Translations under genes and position numbers: made by a program
Shown here: positions 22,849 through 33,639 of the stretch, piece by piece
How the letters are laid out: each line of letters begins with the position of its first letter
How positions within the stretch are numbered: position 1 is the stretch's first letter
The notes under the pieces: generated by a model
What the model saw: the letters and a program-made list of their open reading frames with translations, nothing else
The model's database searches: none
Told to the model about the DNA's origin: nothing
NCBI GenBank assembly: GCA_916048055.1
Contig: CAJZHL010000028.1
Coordinates: 186,001 to 250,000 of the forward strand
Origin: Pedinophyceae sp. YPF-701
Lineage: Eukaryota; Chlorophyta; Pedinophyceae
Direction: 5' to 3'
Length of the DNA stretch: 64,000 bases

Positions 22849-24459
22849 TCAGACTGAGGGGCGAGTCGTCTGCGAGCACCGCGCGACCTGCACCATCGTG
22901 TCCTCGCGGTCCCAGTCCAAAACGAGGCGGGGGGGGTGTTTTGGTATGACGCGCACCATATGCAGTCCCTTGGTGGTGAAGTACTCCTTCAGGGCCCGCC
23001 AGGACGGGTCGGCGGGCTCGGACCGCACGACACCGTGCTTCCCGTTCGCCGCCGCGGCCCGCCCGCCCTCGGCCGCCGCGCCCTCCGCCAGCGCCTGCAT
23101 CATGGAGACCTTGACAGGACTCCACCCGTACAACTCTGACACGACAATCACCCCCCCGGGTTTCACGAGCGTCGGGAGCCGCGACAGCAGGTGCGTCGGA
23201 TTCTTCGAGCGGTCCAGCGCGCCGGTCGTCACCACCGCGTCAGCGGTCCCCACATCCTGCACGCACGCGCACACCGCAACGGCGTCGATGCCTCGGCGGG
23301 GCTTCGCGCGGACGTCACGCGCTTTCGAGGCCAGCTGAGCGCGCGGATTCAGGTCCCAAGAGCAGCTCAAGCCACGCGCTTCGAACGGGCTTGTTTCGAT
23401 TCCAGCACGGATCGAGGTTTCATAAGTGGAGATGCATCCGTCGCTGTGAGTGGCAGCGCACCCACGGAATCCAGCGCTCGTCCGCGACCAGGTACTCCAC
23501 TCGATCCCGGTCGATGTGCTGCGGGTACGCCACCGTCGTCGGACTCCCCCCGGGCCCCAGAGCCGTGACCTTCCCCATCACCGTCACGCGACATGCCACG
23601 TCCACCGCCGCCTCCTCCGCGTCGATCCCCGTGACCTTCGGGAACGCAGCAGCCAGTGCCACCGTTCCGCACCTGCGAGAGGACCGCACAGACCCATCGA
23701 TCGCACCTGAAGCGTTCAGATGAGACAACGGATCACGCTGTGCTGTTTAGGGCGTGGGAGCACGCACCCGCCGCGGCTGCCGACGTGCAGCGCGACCGGC
23801 TTCGGGGCGTCGTCGTCGATCATGCGCAGCGCCTCGCAGTGCTTCTCCGCCAGCGCGCTCACCCGCTGGAAGTAGTCCTGGGCTCGCGCACTGCACGTTG
23901 AGGGGGGGGGTGCGACACGCGGGGTCATTCGCCTCAAGGCGCGGCCGCGGGCCGCTCGCTGGATCGCGCAGTACAGGAACGGCCGGCGCGCGCGTCGTCG
24001 GCGCGTTTCGGGCCGGGAGCAGCGCCGCACATTGGGTCGGGCGAAAATCCGTCGGTTCCCGGCGGGAAGAGGGCGCTCGGTTCGGCGAGGGTCGACGTGA
24101 GCTCCGCGAGCGACTCCCGCACCGCAGACAAGCGCGCGTCGTGGTCCTGCGGGGGGCGTGGAGGTGCCAGAGCGCAGTAGGCGCACGAGGGTGCTGACTG
24201 GCGTTGTGGGAGGGCGCACTGCAGACGCGAGCAGGGAGGACGCTGCAACAGTTCGGCCGCCTGCCGCTGCGGTCGTGCGCACCTCCGTGTCCGCCGCGAG
24301 CTCGTCCGCGCGGCCTGTGGCGCGTCGCGTCAGGTGCAGGAGCGCGACGCTGGCCCCTGCGCAAACGCAGCCCGCGCCGACGACGCAGGCGATCTGCTTC
24401 GTATCTAGGCTGCTCGCCGCGTCCAGGGCCCTATCTATCGCGCCTCTCACCGCCTGCAT
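22849..24459 (-). CDS. Membrane-anchored SAM methyltransferase resembling the OvoA C-terminal domain
   Basis: Minus-strand exons 24459-24283, 24146-24031, 23890-23768, 23672-23462 and 23256-22849 close exactly to 344 aa. The N-terminus has one hydrophobic helix (ACVVGAGCVCAGASVALLHL) and looks like a signal anchor. The rest follows the 4-mercaptohistidine N-methyltransferase domain of ovothiol synthase segment by segment: a helix before the SAM site (FQRVSALAEKHCEAL), the glycine-rich motif (ALHVGSRGG...TVALAAAF), the acidic strand end (VTGIDAEEA), IDRDRVEYLVADERWIP, LLSRLPTLVKPGGVIVVSE, ALKEYFTTKGL and the PRLVLDWDRE tail. The usual OvoA iron-dependent and C-type-lectin-like domains are absent. 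The substrate is therefore unknown; a histidine-thiol derivative is the family-based guess. Confidence 0.75.
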
Positions 24460-24854
24460 GGCCCCGTTCCTGCTCGCAAGGAGGCTGACAGCCGCAGGCT
24501 CGGCTTGCAGAGCATCTCCCGTGCGCGCCCTGTGGACGCGAACGCGCACTGACGCTGTTGTGCAACGGCTCGGGGCGAAAGGGCCGCGTAGGTCAGCTGG
24601 GGGGCGCTGTGGAGAGGCCCCCCAGAGGTGTGCGAGGCCGCGCCGCGGGTATTCGGGGCCGCGGCGGCGTCGCGCGCGAGGCGTTCGAGTGCAAATCGAC
24701 CGGACATTCCGCCTGGCAATCGGGGACGGCGTCGGACTGCAGCTGGCTACCGTGGACAGCGTTTCTCTCTCGTCGTTGCTCGGAGTCGGCTCGCCGCTGC
24801 GGGAAGGGCTCGCGCCAGGTCGGACTCTCGGCGGACGGTCGCGCAATAAGCAAC
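24460..24854. promoter_or_regulatory. Divergent promoter interval
   Basis: 395 bp between the start codons of the methyltransferase (minus) and the 77-aa protein (plus); it must hold both promoters. No TATA-like or other defined element stands out. Confidence 0.45.
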
Positions 24855-25088
24855 ATGAGCGACCTCAGGGGGTACAGCCTCTGGAAGGAGATCACCGGGA
24901 CGCCCAAGGCCCCTCCGCACCCGTTCCAGAGCGAGTCGCTCGCGGCGGGCCTCAAGCGCATGGTCCGGAAGGACTGGTGGTTTTTCGCGGGCTACGGCAT
25001 CGCCCTGGGCACGTTCTACTACATCTCGCAGAACATCCCCCAGTCGGAGAAGGACAAGTCGCCCTACTTGCATCCCAAGTCTCACTGA
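24855..25088 (+). CDS. Small single-pass membrane protein, 77 aa
   Basis: A single uninterrupted frame with a good start context (CAACATGAGC). After a ~35-residue polar N-terminus with basic residues (LKRMVRKD) comes one hydrophobic segment (WWFFAGYGIALGTFYYI) and a charged tail rich in Lys, Pro and His. I do not recognise the family. Size, the basic segment just before the helix and the short polar tail are typical of accessory subunits of mitochondrial respiratory complexes or the small 6-kDa subunit of plant ATP synthase, but this is analogy only. It shares a divergent promoter interval with the methyltransferase. Confidence 0.6.
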   Translation: MSDLRGYSLWKEITGTPKAPPHPFQSESLAAGLKRMVRKDWWFFAGYGIALGTFYYISQNIPQSEKDKSPYLHPKSH

Positions 25089-26700
25089 GGGCCCCACGGC
25101 CGGACCCCGCCCACGAGACGCATGGATTCGCCACGAGGCACCGGCGCCGGCGAAGGCATCGCGCGGGGGGGCGCGCTGAGGCCGTGAGCGGGCCTCCAAG
25201 GCCCTGCTGAGCCTGTGCGGGCGCCCAGCGGCGCGGCCCGCCCCCCTCGGGACGGCACCCGCCGCGCAAGACTCCACGCTACACCAGGAAACACGATCAT
25301 CCGCCGCCGCAGCGCGGAGGAGCACGGGAGGAGCGCCAACATCCGACGCTCACACCAACCTCGCTCACCACTGCGCGGGCCTGTAACCTCACGCAACGCC
25401 AACTCTCCCAAACCCCCCACACCTCTCCGCGAAGTCACCTCTCGTCCGCACGTGGGACGAACCGCAGCACGTCGCCGCACCAGACCCACCAGCACTCATG
25501 TCCTCGCCCCACGACACGCCGCGAACCCCGGCGCGCCGCACCCTGCCACGCGCACGCGGTCGTCCGTGCCACGCGTCGCAGCCGTCCCGCCACATCCACA
25601 TCCCGGGGGACGTCTCTGAGTCAGCAACCCCCTAGACCCACCGCGCTCACCGCTCCTAGCCGGCTCCGGCGCCGGTGCCCCGCTCGAGGCCCCTCTCCGC
25701 GGCCTCGATGGCCCTTCCGGGCACGCTGCGGCGGCCTGCGCGCGCCGAGGGGCTTCCGGACCGCGCCCCGTCGCGAGTGCTCAATTCCTAGTTTGCGAAT
25801 GCAACAGAGGTGTGCACTGTCGGTGAGTTAGGGGGGCGTTGCTGCGCGGGGGGCGGGGGGTGTCGCGGTCGTTCCTGCGCGGCGGAGCCGTTGTCGCGCC
25901 CCGGGGGCGGCGAACACGCGAACGTGCGGCCGAACCATTCGTGGTTGATCCTCACTGATCAGTGATATATGAAAGGAGGTCTAACGAATAGGATCCAGGT
26001 GTCTGTGTGACTGAGACTCCCTCGGCCGTCGCGCCGGGGCCACGAGAGCCGGGTTCGGCGCGCCGCGGATCTAGATCGTCGAGGCCAGCTCCATCGCATC
26101 CACAGCCTGCCTTTCTGAATCCATCCGCGGGGCGGAACTTGCGCTGCGGCGACGTGTCCAGGTGCGTCGCATTCCCGCGACCGAGTCGTGCCATTCCGCG
26201 CCGCCAGGGCGTTTCCTGCGTGCCGACGCGCTCTCCATTGCTCGGCATCGCTTGGCTGTCGTGGCGACGGATCGCCGGACCCCCGCAACGCCCCGTCGGG
26301 GCGGAACGCAGCCGCCGCCCCGTTGCCGCCGACAGACAGCTCTTTCGCGCCCAGCGTCCCGGAGCAGCGGCACCACAGCGTGGTGCGGGCTGCGTTCGGC
26401 CTTTGAAGCGACGTTCTTGCGCGGACGCCGCTCATATACGATCGGGGGCGCTCCTTCGCGCGGCAAAACGCAAACCCTGTCTCTGTCAGTTGGAGCAGCG
26501 CCCTCTGTCCCCGCAAGGCATCGTCCGGCGACGATACCGCCTCGTTCGTGCCGCAGCGACCACGCACGATCTGGCGAACCGTCCCGCGCGCTCGATCGGC
26601 TCAATGGCGCACCAGAGCGCCTACAGCGGCGCGCCCAGCCGCCAGCAGTGGACATCCTCTCACGTCGACGTTCTCGGCGCCCCGCGCAGGTAGCCGCGCC
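25089..26700. other. Long intergenic spacer
   Basis: Between the 77-aa gene and the ammonium transporter on the same strand. A minus-strand frame of 202 codons (26567-25959) and several plus-strand frames overlap; none resembles a known protein. No repeat or RNA gene seen. Confidence 0.55.
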
Positions 26701-28761
26701 ATGCCGTGCACAGCGGCGCAGCTCGAGACCCTCACGGCCTCCGTGGGCGCGGAGTCCGCGGCAATCATCTGCGATGTCGACGTCTCGGGGTACGAACCTG
26801 CGGCTTGAACCGCCAAGCGCACCCTCCCGCGCACGGCCCCGGAAGTCTTATACCCCGCGGCATTTTGCGGCCCCCGCTCAGATACGATCGAAGTCTATCG
26901 CGTGGCCGACTTCGTGCGTGGTGTTTCGTCCGGGATCGTGCAGGCGGGGCCTCATGCAGGCGCAGGCGCGCCCGGGGACGATCGACGCCGCGGGCGTCGG
27001 CGGGGCCGTCGACGTGATGTTCATGCTCTTCTGCGCGTACCTCGTCTTCTTCATGCAGGTCCGCCCCGACCCGCCGCCCACGCAACAACAACATCCGCCG
27101 CCGCGCACAACGCCACGCATGCAACCCTCATCCCCCCGCGCGGTGTGACCGCGGCTGGCCACCGTGGTCGCACGAGGGGCGTGGGGGTGTCCTCCAGCCC
27201 CGCATCGCTTCGCCACGCCCCCGTCCGGGCCCGCGTCGCCCGGGAGCGCTTGACCGAACAACGTCGCGCGAACCCACCCGCGCGCAGGCCGGCTTCGCGA
27301 TGCTGTGCGCGGGCGCGGTGCGCAGCAAGAACACGATGAATATCCTCATCAAGAACGTGCTGGACTCGGCGGCGGGCGCCATCTCGTTCTACATCTTCGG
27401 CTTCGGATTTGCGTACGGCACCTGCGGCTCCGGCGACGACGGTTCCCGCAACAACGGCTTCATCGGCTGCGGCATGTTCGCGCTGAATCACATCGAGGAC
27501 GAGTCGCACTGGTCCTTCTTCCTCTTTCAGTGGGCCTTCGCCGCAGCCGCGTCCACCATCACCGTCGGCTCCATCGCCGAGCGCACGCAGTTCGCGTCGT
27601 ACCTCGCGTTCTCCGTGTGGCTCACCGCGTTCGTGTACCCCGTCGTCGCGCACTGGGCGTGGTCGCCGGAGGGTTGGCTCAGGTGCGACACGTCCCGCGC
27701 GCGGCGTCGCGCGCAGCACCGCTCGGCGCCCCCCGCGAGCCGCACACACACGTCCCGACCGCGCCCCGTGCCGCGCAGCCCCTTCAAGGACGACCCGATC
27801 GCGTCCACGGGGATGTTCGACTTCGCCGGGTGCGGGGTCGTGCACATGGTCGGAGGGTTCGCAGGCAAGACGCCACGTGTCGCGCGCGCCCGCCGACGCA
27901 CGCGCACGCAGGCACACCCACCGCCGACAACGACACACCGCGTCCTTCGTCGCCCGTGCAGGCCTGATGGGCGCCTGGCTCGTCGGACCCCGCATCGGGC
28001 GGTTCGATGCCTCTGGCCGCCCAATGCCCATGCCCGGCCACTCCGCGACGCTCCTGTGCCTCGGCACCTTCATCCTCTGGTTCGGCTGGTACGGCTTCAA
28101 CCCGGGCAGCGCCCTCGCGGTCGTCGGCAAGGACCCCGCGGCGCTGTCCAACCTCGTGGCGCGTGCCGCGGTGACGACGACGATGTCCGCCGCCGGCGGC
28201 GCGGTCGGCGCGCTGGTGCTCGTGTACTGGCAGACGGGCGCGTGGGACCTCGTCGCCGTGTGCAACGGGCTCCTCTGCGGGCTGGTGTCGATCACGGCCG
28301 GCGCCAGCGTCGTTGAGCCGTGGGCCGCGATCATCATGGGCGCCATCGGCGCCGTGATCTTCAACTACGGCGGGAAGCTCCTCCTCAAGCTCCGCATCGA
28401 CGACCCGCTCGAGGCCGTCAACATGCACGCCTTCTGCGGCATGTGGGGCCTCGTTGCCGTTGGCTTCTTCGCCAAGCGCACCTACGTGCGCGAGAGCTAC
28501 GGCGACGCGGTGGCCGAGCACGGCTGCGGCGTGTTCTACGGATGCGACGGCCGCCTGCTCGGCATGCAGATCCTCGGGTTCGTGGTGATCGGCATTTGGG
28601 CTTGCGCGTTGATGTTTGCGCTGTTCTATTTCATGAAGAAGATCGGGAAGCTGAGGGTGTCGGAGCAGGAGGAGATGTCCGGCCTCGACGTGTCGATCCA
28701 CGGCGGCCAGGCGTACCCCGCGGAGCACGACATGATGAAGGAGGGGCGTCCGAAGATCTGA
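26701..28761 (+). CDS. AMT1: AMT1-type ammonium transporter
   Basis: Exons 26701-26789, 26944-27058, 27288-27682, 27779-27864 and 27962-28761 give 494 aa; only the first junction is uncertain. The frame carries the Amt channel fold: [33 protein letters not shown], the first pore histidine in [19 protein letters not shown] and the second pore histidine in [12 protein letters not shown], followed by a final membrane helix and a ~50-residue cytosolic tail that in this family regulates gating. It would import ammonium across the plasma membrane. The fourth intron (27865-27961) begins with GC (AG/GCAAGA context); no GT site restores the conserved GGFAGLMGAW stretch. Confidence 0.95.
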
Positions 28762-29263
28762 CAACGGGGTTGGGAGACGCTGGGAGGGTTGGGAGCTGCG
28801 GCGCACGTGCGGCGCAGCGGCGAGTGGTCTGTGATACTGGTAATTGCTTGGCGTCGAGACGCGGTGCCGGCGCGGCGGCACGTGCCAGCCGGGCGGTGGC
28901 TGCGCAGGCGAGTTGTGCATGGCGCGGCGCTCGGAAACGGCCGGTGCGGGGCGGCCGTGGCTGCGAGCGCGAGTGCTTGCTGCGTCGCCGCGGCCCGCAG
29001 ATCCCGCCGCCAGAGACCAACGGAAGCGCCTTCGCAAGGCAGCCATGACGCGGTCCGTGCAGCCTGTGGTCGCGCAGCTTGTGCACCGATCGCGGGCTCG
29101 TCGATCACATACGCCGCGCGGCTCCGGCGCGGAGCCGACTCCCTCTCCGCCCCGCCATTCGATCAAGCAACGCAGACATCCGACGACAAGAACAATACCA
29201 TTGAAAAACATCAGCACAGACGCATGCAGCCACGTCTCCGCGGCGATCCGCAGCACCACGCGC
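28762..29263. other. Convergent intergenic spacer
   Basis: Holds the 3' UTRs of AMT1 and BAP31. Nothing else recognised. Confidence 0.6.
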
Positions 29264-30955
29264 TCACTGGCCCTTCTTGTCCGCCGGCGGCGTGCCCCTG
29301 ATCTCCGCGATCTCCTTGATCAGCCGCGAGTTCTCCGCCAGCAGCCGATCGTACTCGCTGGCGAGGTTCTTCGTTTGGCTGCGCATGGCCTCCACCTCCG
29401 CCCGCGCCTGCGCCTTGCTCTTCGCCGCCTTCTCCTTCTCCACCTTGGCGTCCTCCAGCTCCTTCTTCAGACCCTTGACCGTGTCGTCCGGCGCCTTGGA
29501 GCCTGCGTCGCAACAGCACGCCGCGCGCACAGCGGCTCGCGTCAACCGCGCCCGCGCCCGCGGGCCTTCTGCGCGTGCGAGCCGCGCGGACGTGGCCGCG
29601 GCCGCGGTCCCGGGCGCCCGCAGCCGTGAGTTGGGCTTCAGCGACGCAGCGTCGGCAGCATCTTGACGGGCGCCGTCGCGGGGAACGCGCTGCGCGTTCC
29701 CACGCACGGGACTGGGGGCTCGCTGCGTGCAACGCGCAGCGCGTTCCCCGCGACGCCGCCCGTCAAGATGCTGCCGACGCTGAGTGGCTCAAGCCAAACT
29801 CACGGCTGCGGGCGCCCGGGACCGCGGCCGCGGCCACGTCCGCGCGGCTCGCACGCACAGCAGCCCCGCAACGTCGCTCGTCGGCGCGCGGACATGCCGC
29901 TCAGCGGCGCGCACGGCCCACGTTGTCGTTCATGTGATCGCGGTGTTTGTCATCGCCGAGGGTCACGCACCGATGAGGCTGTTGAGGAAGCCCCCGGCCT
30001 TGTCGGCGCCGTCCTTGGCTGTTCCGTTCGGCGCCGCCCTCGCCCCGCTCTTCTTGCTGCTCGTCAGCTCAGAGACGAGCTTGTCGCGCTCCGCCTTGAG
30101 CTGACGCACGTCCTGCCGCAGCCCGCGGCCGTCGCGGACGCAGCCCGCGTACGAGTAGACCACCACCGACATGACCATCGCTGCGCGGGAGAGGGATCGG
30201 GCGACCGGTGGGCGCCAAGCGGCCCCGCCGCACCATGCCACGCGGCAGACTGCAACCACCTCGCGCAGCGCCGCGGGGGCCCGGCGCTCCGTTGCGCGCG
30301 ACACACGAAGCATGTACATCATGCGGCACGAGAGCGATTGTTCGCGCGCGGGATCCGGGTCAGATAGGCGCGTGGGGGGCCGTGGAGCACCTGCTGCGGA
30401 GAGTATGGCGCCCTGTTCGATACCTATCTCTTGCTGGAGCAGCATGAGCGCTTCCCGGCGCCCCTCGTCGGTGTCAGGCGTCTGCTGCGCCTTGCTGCGC
30501 ACCGTGGATCCCTCGTACATCGACGCGACGAACACCACGAACAGCGCGCCCAGCAGCATCATCAGCACCGTCCGCCCCAGAGCCCCACGCGACCATCCCC
30601 GCACAAAGTCCGCCGCAAGATTCTGCGAGAGTGTCAGACACAGCCGCTGGACCGGTCACGCGGCGCTGGGCGCGCCGCGGCTGCTCGAAACCAGCACCGG
30701 GGCCCCCGCTGCGCTGGGTGCTGCGCGGGGGCACGGCGCGCCGGTGCCTCGGCCCCGAAGCGTCATTCCTGGACGGCCGGCGGCCTCAGTTGCTTCGCCA
30801 CCTCGACAGCTGGCTGGGAAAGGGCGGCGGCGGCGGAACGCTCGGGGTGCACCGGCTCTTGCCTGCAGTGGTCGGATCGGGGCGCACAGCAGCGCGGCGA
30901 GCAGGCCCTCGGCCGTCAACAGCCCCAGCAGGGGCGCTAGCACCACATTGACCAT
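29264..30955 (-). CDS. BCAP31: BAP31/BAP29 family ER membrane protein
   Basis: Minus-strand exons 30955-30863, 30622-30307, 30180-29971 and 29502-29264 give 285 aa. There are three N-terminal membrane helices (MVNVVLAPLLGLLTAEGLL, TVLMMLLGALFVVFVASM and the MVMSVVVYSYAG region), then a long coiled coil ending in SEYDRLLAENSRLIKEI, a signature shared with BAP31. The C-terminus KKGQ is a KKXX ER-retrieval signal. The family escorts membrane proteins out of, or into degradation from, the ER. Exon 2 contains ~30 extra residues (from EQGAILSA to about ESLSC) not expected in the family; no clean intron boundary removes them. Intron 1 (30862-30623) starts with GC. Intron 3 (29970-29503) contains a long hairpin, listed separately. 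Confidence 0.85.
29573..29856. repeat. Long inverted repeat (hairpin) inside BAP31 intron 3
   Basis: Left arm 29573-29698 and right arm 29731-29856 are 126 bases each and complementary at all but 5 positions, separated by a 32-base loop. The element sits wholly within the 468-nt intron. Flanks show no obvious target-site duplication. It could be a MITE-like or introner-like insertion, or a precursor of small RNA; transcribed as part of the intron it would fold into a very stable stem. Confidence 0.93.
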
Positions 30956-31364
30956 GTCGGCCGCCCCGCAGCCCCCCGGACCGACCCACCGGACACCACG
31001 GCGCCGAAGTGGGTTCCCGCCAGGCACTCGAGCCCTCAACCGGCCGTTTCCCGGACCTTCGCGCGACCTCCGCGACGACGACGCGCCCGCACGCTCAGCC
31101 AGAAGTGCGCCGGGCGCTGCAGCCACCTTGGCAACGCCGCGCGGCCGGACGCGCGCCAGTCTGCCTGGTAGCGCCTCCGTGGTACAACACGCGCGCGGAA
31201 CAGCGCCCTCGTTGCCCCTACGCGCCACCCGGCTGTGCTCCATCGTCACTGCTGCCCGCTCGCCACTGCAACACCGCGTATTCGTCTCCGTAGCGCCTGG
31301 TTTCGCTCCTCGCGGCCTCAACTGAACGGGAAACCCTTCTTGGTCGCCTGCGCGCGTGTACAAC
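30956..31364. promoter_or_regulatory. Divergent promoter interval
   Basis: 409 bp between the start codons of BAP31 (minus) and MTFP1 (plus). No distinct element recognised. Confidence 0.45.
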
Positions 31365-33021
31365 ATGCAAGTCATGGGTTTGGCCGGCTCCGCCGCCCGC
31401 GTGGCGTGCAAGCCGTCCGCAACGGCGCCGTGCGTCGGCGCCCGCCCCCGAGCGGCGGCGCGCCGCTGCGTCGCAGCCCAGTACAAGACAGACGGGACAC
31501 CTGCGCCCACGGACACGGAGAAGTCGGTGGTCGTGCCCAGTGCGCTCGCTCCGGGCCTTACGCCCGAGACTCAGGCGCCCGCGGAGCCAGAAGTCGATCT
31601 GTACCGGTACGCGCCCCCCTGGCTCGGGGCAAACCTCCGGCACCCAACTGCCGCCCGCTGCAACCGCGCGGGCCCCGCAGCCGGACGCACGCCGATCGGC
31701 CACAGCGAATGCGGCCGCGTCCGTCTTTTTTGGGCGGAATTGGACCTTCGGGACCCCCCCTGTAGGCCACGATTCCCGTCAGTGACAGTTACCAACTCCT
31801 TGGGCGCGAAATTCCGCCCGAAATACCGCCTTCAATTGATCGAACCGTCCACAAACGGCCCGGAAGTGCTATTATCCGACCAGCGAGGGCCGTCACGCCG
31901 CAAACGAGGCCCCGGAGGGACCCGGTCTCGCAGTTGACCTGGCGTGCATCGTCCCGCCACAGTTTGACCGCGCCCCCCGCCCGCCCGCGGCCCCGGAGCC
32001 GCGTGCGCCCACTGGCACGCCATGGCCCCGCCCAGGCCTGCCCGGCGCGGCACCTCGCGCCCGCGTCGGCCCCGCACCGCGCCCACGCGCCTCGCCCGCC
32101 CCGCCGCCGTCGCAGGGACACGGCCGTGCGCTACTGCGGCTACGCGAACGAGCTGGGCGAAGCGTTCGCGGCGTGGCTGCCCGTCGGCGGCGTGCCGGCG
32201 TCCTACGCCGTCGCAATCACGTACGTCTGCGCCGACACGATCGACAAGGCGAAGAAGGCGTACAAGGTGAGTACACGACAGCCTCCTCCCATGTATAGAA
32301 ACATGACAATCAATAATAGTTATATAATCTTTTTTTCATATGAATGAAATAGGAACTCGTTCGAACCACGCTCGTTGGCGGGGTCCCCGCCTCGTGGCAC
32401 GCACTGCCCGGCGAGTCACGCGCCATTCCGCCCCGCGGCAGAGAGGGGGGGACTCCGAGGCGGCGACGAAAGGTCCCGCGCTGACACCACGCACTCCCCC
32501 CCCGGTCGCGGCCGCAGGAGACGGTCGCGGAGGCCCCGGACAGCCCTGCGCTCGCGACGGCCGTCACGCAGCACGTCGCGGTCGACACGCTCGTTTGGCA
32601 GCTCCTGGCGTCCGTCGCGATTCCTGGTTTCACGATCCACACCATCGTGCACTACGTCACGGAGGCGGTCGAGCTGGTCATCCGGCGCGTGGAGTCCGGC
32701 GAGCTGCCGCTCGCGCCGCTCCGGGACCTCCTCGCGGCGCAGCCTGAGTCAGCGGAGCTGCTGACCAAGACGCTGCCGACGATGGTCGGTCTCGCGGCGA
32801 TCCCGATGATCGTGCACCCGATCGACAACACCGTGCACAAGGTGCTGGACCTGTCGCTGCGGAAGATGCAGCAGCGGATGATTTGCGACGTGGCCGGCGG
32901 CGCGGACGCCGGGCTGCAGCGTTGTCAGCCGGCGCGCCTCGAGGTGCAGGATGTGCTGGCCAGCGTCGAGGACCTGTACTTCAGCGACAGCGAGCGCAAG
33001 GGCGGCAACGGGAAGCAGTGA
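31365..33021 (+). CDS. MTFP1: Mitochondrial fission process protein 1 (MTP18) homologue
   Basis: Exons 31365-31606, 32116-32266 and 32518-33021 close to 298 aa. The joined sequence DLYRDTAVRYCGYANELGEA and later TLVWQLLASVAIPGFTIH and GLAAIPMIVHPIDNTVHKVL match the conserved blocks of MTP18, an inner mitochondrial membrane protein involved in organelle fission. The first ~80 residues are Ala/Arg-rich and could be an organelle-targeting peptide. The C-terminal ~45 residues beyond the conserved core are acidic/basic and lineage-specific. Intron 1 is long (509 nt) and carries an E2F-like inverted pair; intron 2 (251 nt) carries an unusually AT-rich island. Confidence 0.93.
31728..31823. repeat. 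Inverted 14-base pair with E2F-like sequence
   Basis: TTTTGGGCGGAATT at 31728-31741 and AATTCCGCCCGAAA at 31810-31823 are inverted copies with one mismatch. The right copy is fused to GGGCGCGAAA, resembling the E2F consensus TTSSCGCSAAA. It lies in intron 1 of MTFP1, about 400 bp from the start codon. Confidence 0.5.
32289..32352. other. AT-rich island in MTFP1 intron 2
   Basis: About 64 bases dominated by A and T (for example AATAATAGTTATATAATC and a run of seven T) in a region otherwise near 70% GC. No coding potential. Confidence 0.8.
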
Positions 33022-33639
33022 GCTGCGACCTGCCCTGCGTTTCGCGGCGGTTTTCCACAGCATGCACGCGAGTGCTGTGCAGTCGCGCTCGTCGCCGCTC
33101 TAGGCCCCCTACGCTGGCCCGCACGACCTGCGGTGTACATTCGACGTGCTCGGGCGTCGCCGGCTCCGGAACACGTAACCGGGAACGACGCCACGACCCA
33201 CAAACATGCCTTTTGATTCGGGATTGTCACAGCGACGCAAAAGCGCTAGACAGGCGACGACGGAGCCCGCTCTGGCCCCTGGCGATGCGCCAAGCTGTAA
33301 CCCAACCAGCACGCACTCCCGACATAGCAGTGTCTCGCATGCGCTCCCGCAACACAGCGCCGCTCGTGTGGATGCGCGCTGCGTCTGTATTGAACATGCA
33401 GTGTGACAAACGTGTCACACCGGAGGTCACGATAACCAAGGAAAGGGGTGGCCGAGCAACGACGTGGTGGAGTACCCGCACGCTGTCAGTCCGACACGCT
33501 CACTCGCACAGACGTGCGTGACCGGCGACATCTGCGCGACACTGTCCTGCCTCGCGTGCAGATACTCAGCTGCTGTCGCCGCTCCCCGGCCTCCGCTTGA
33601 TTGCATGGCAACGTGAGGGTGTTGTGCGTCACAGCGCGG
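33022..33639. other. Convergent intergenic spacer
   Basis: Contains the 3' UTRs of MTFP1 and ribophorin I. No other feature seen. Confidence 0.6.
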
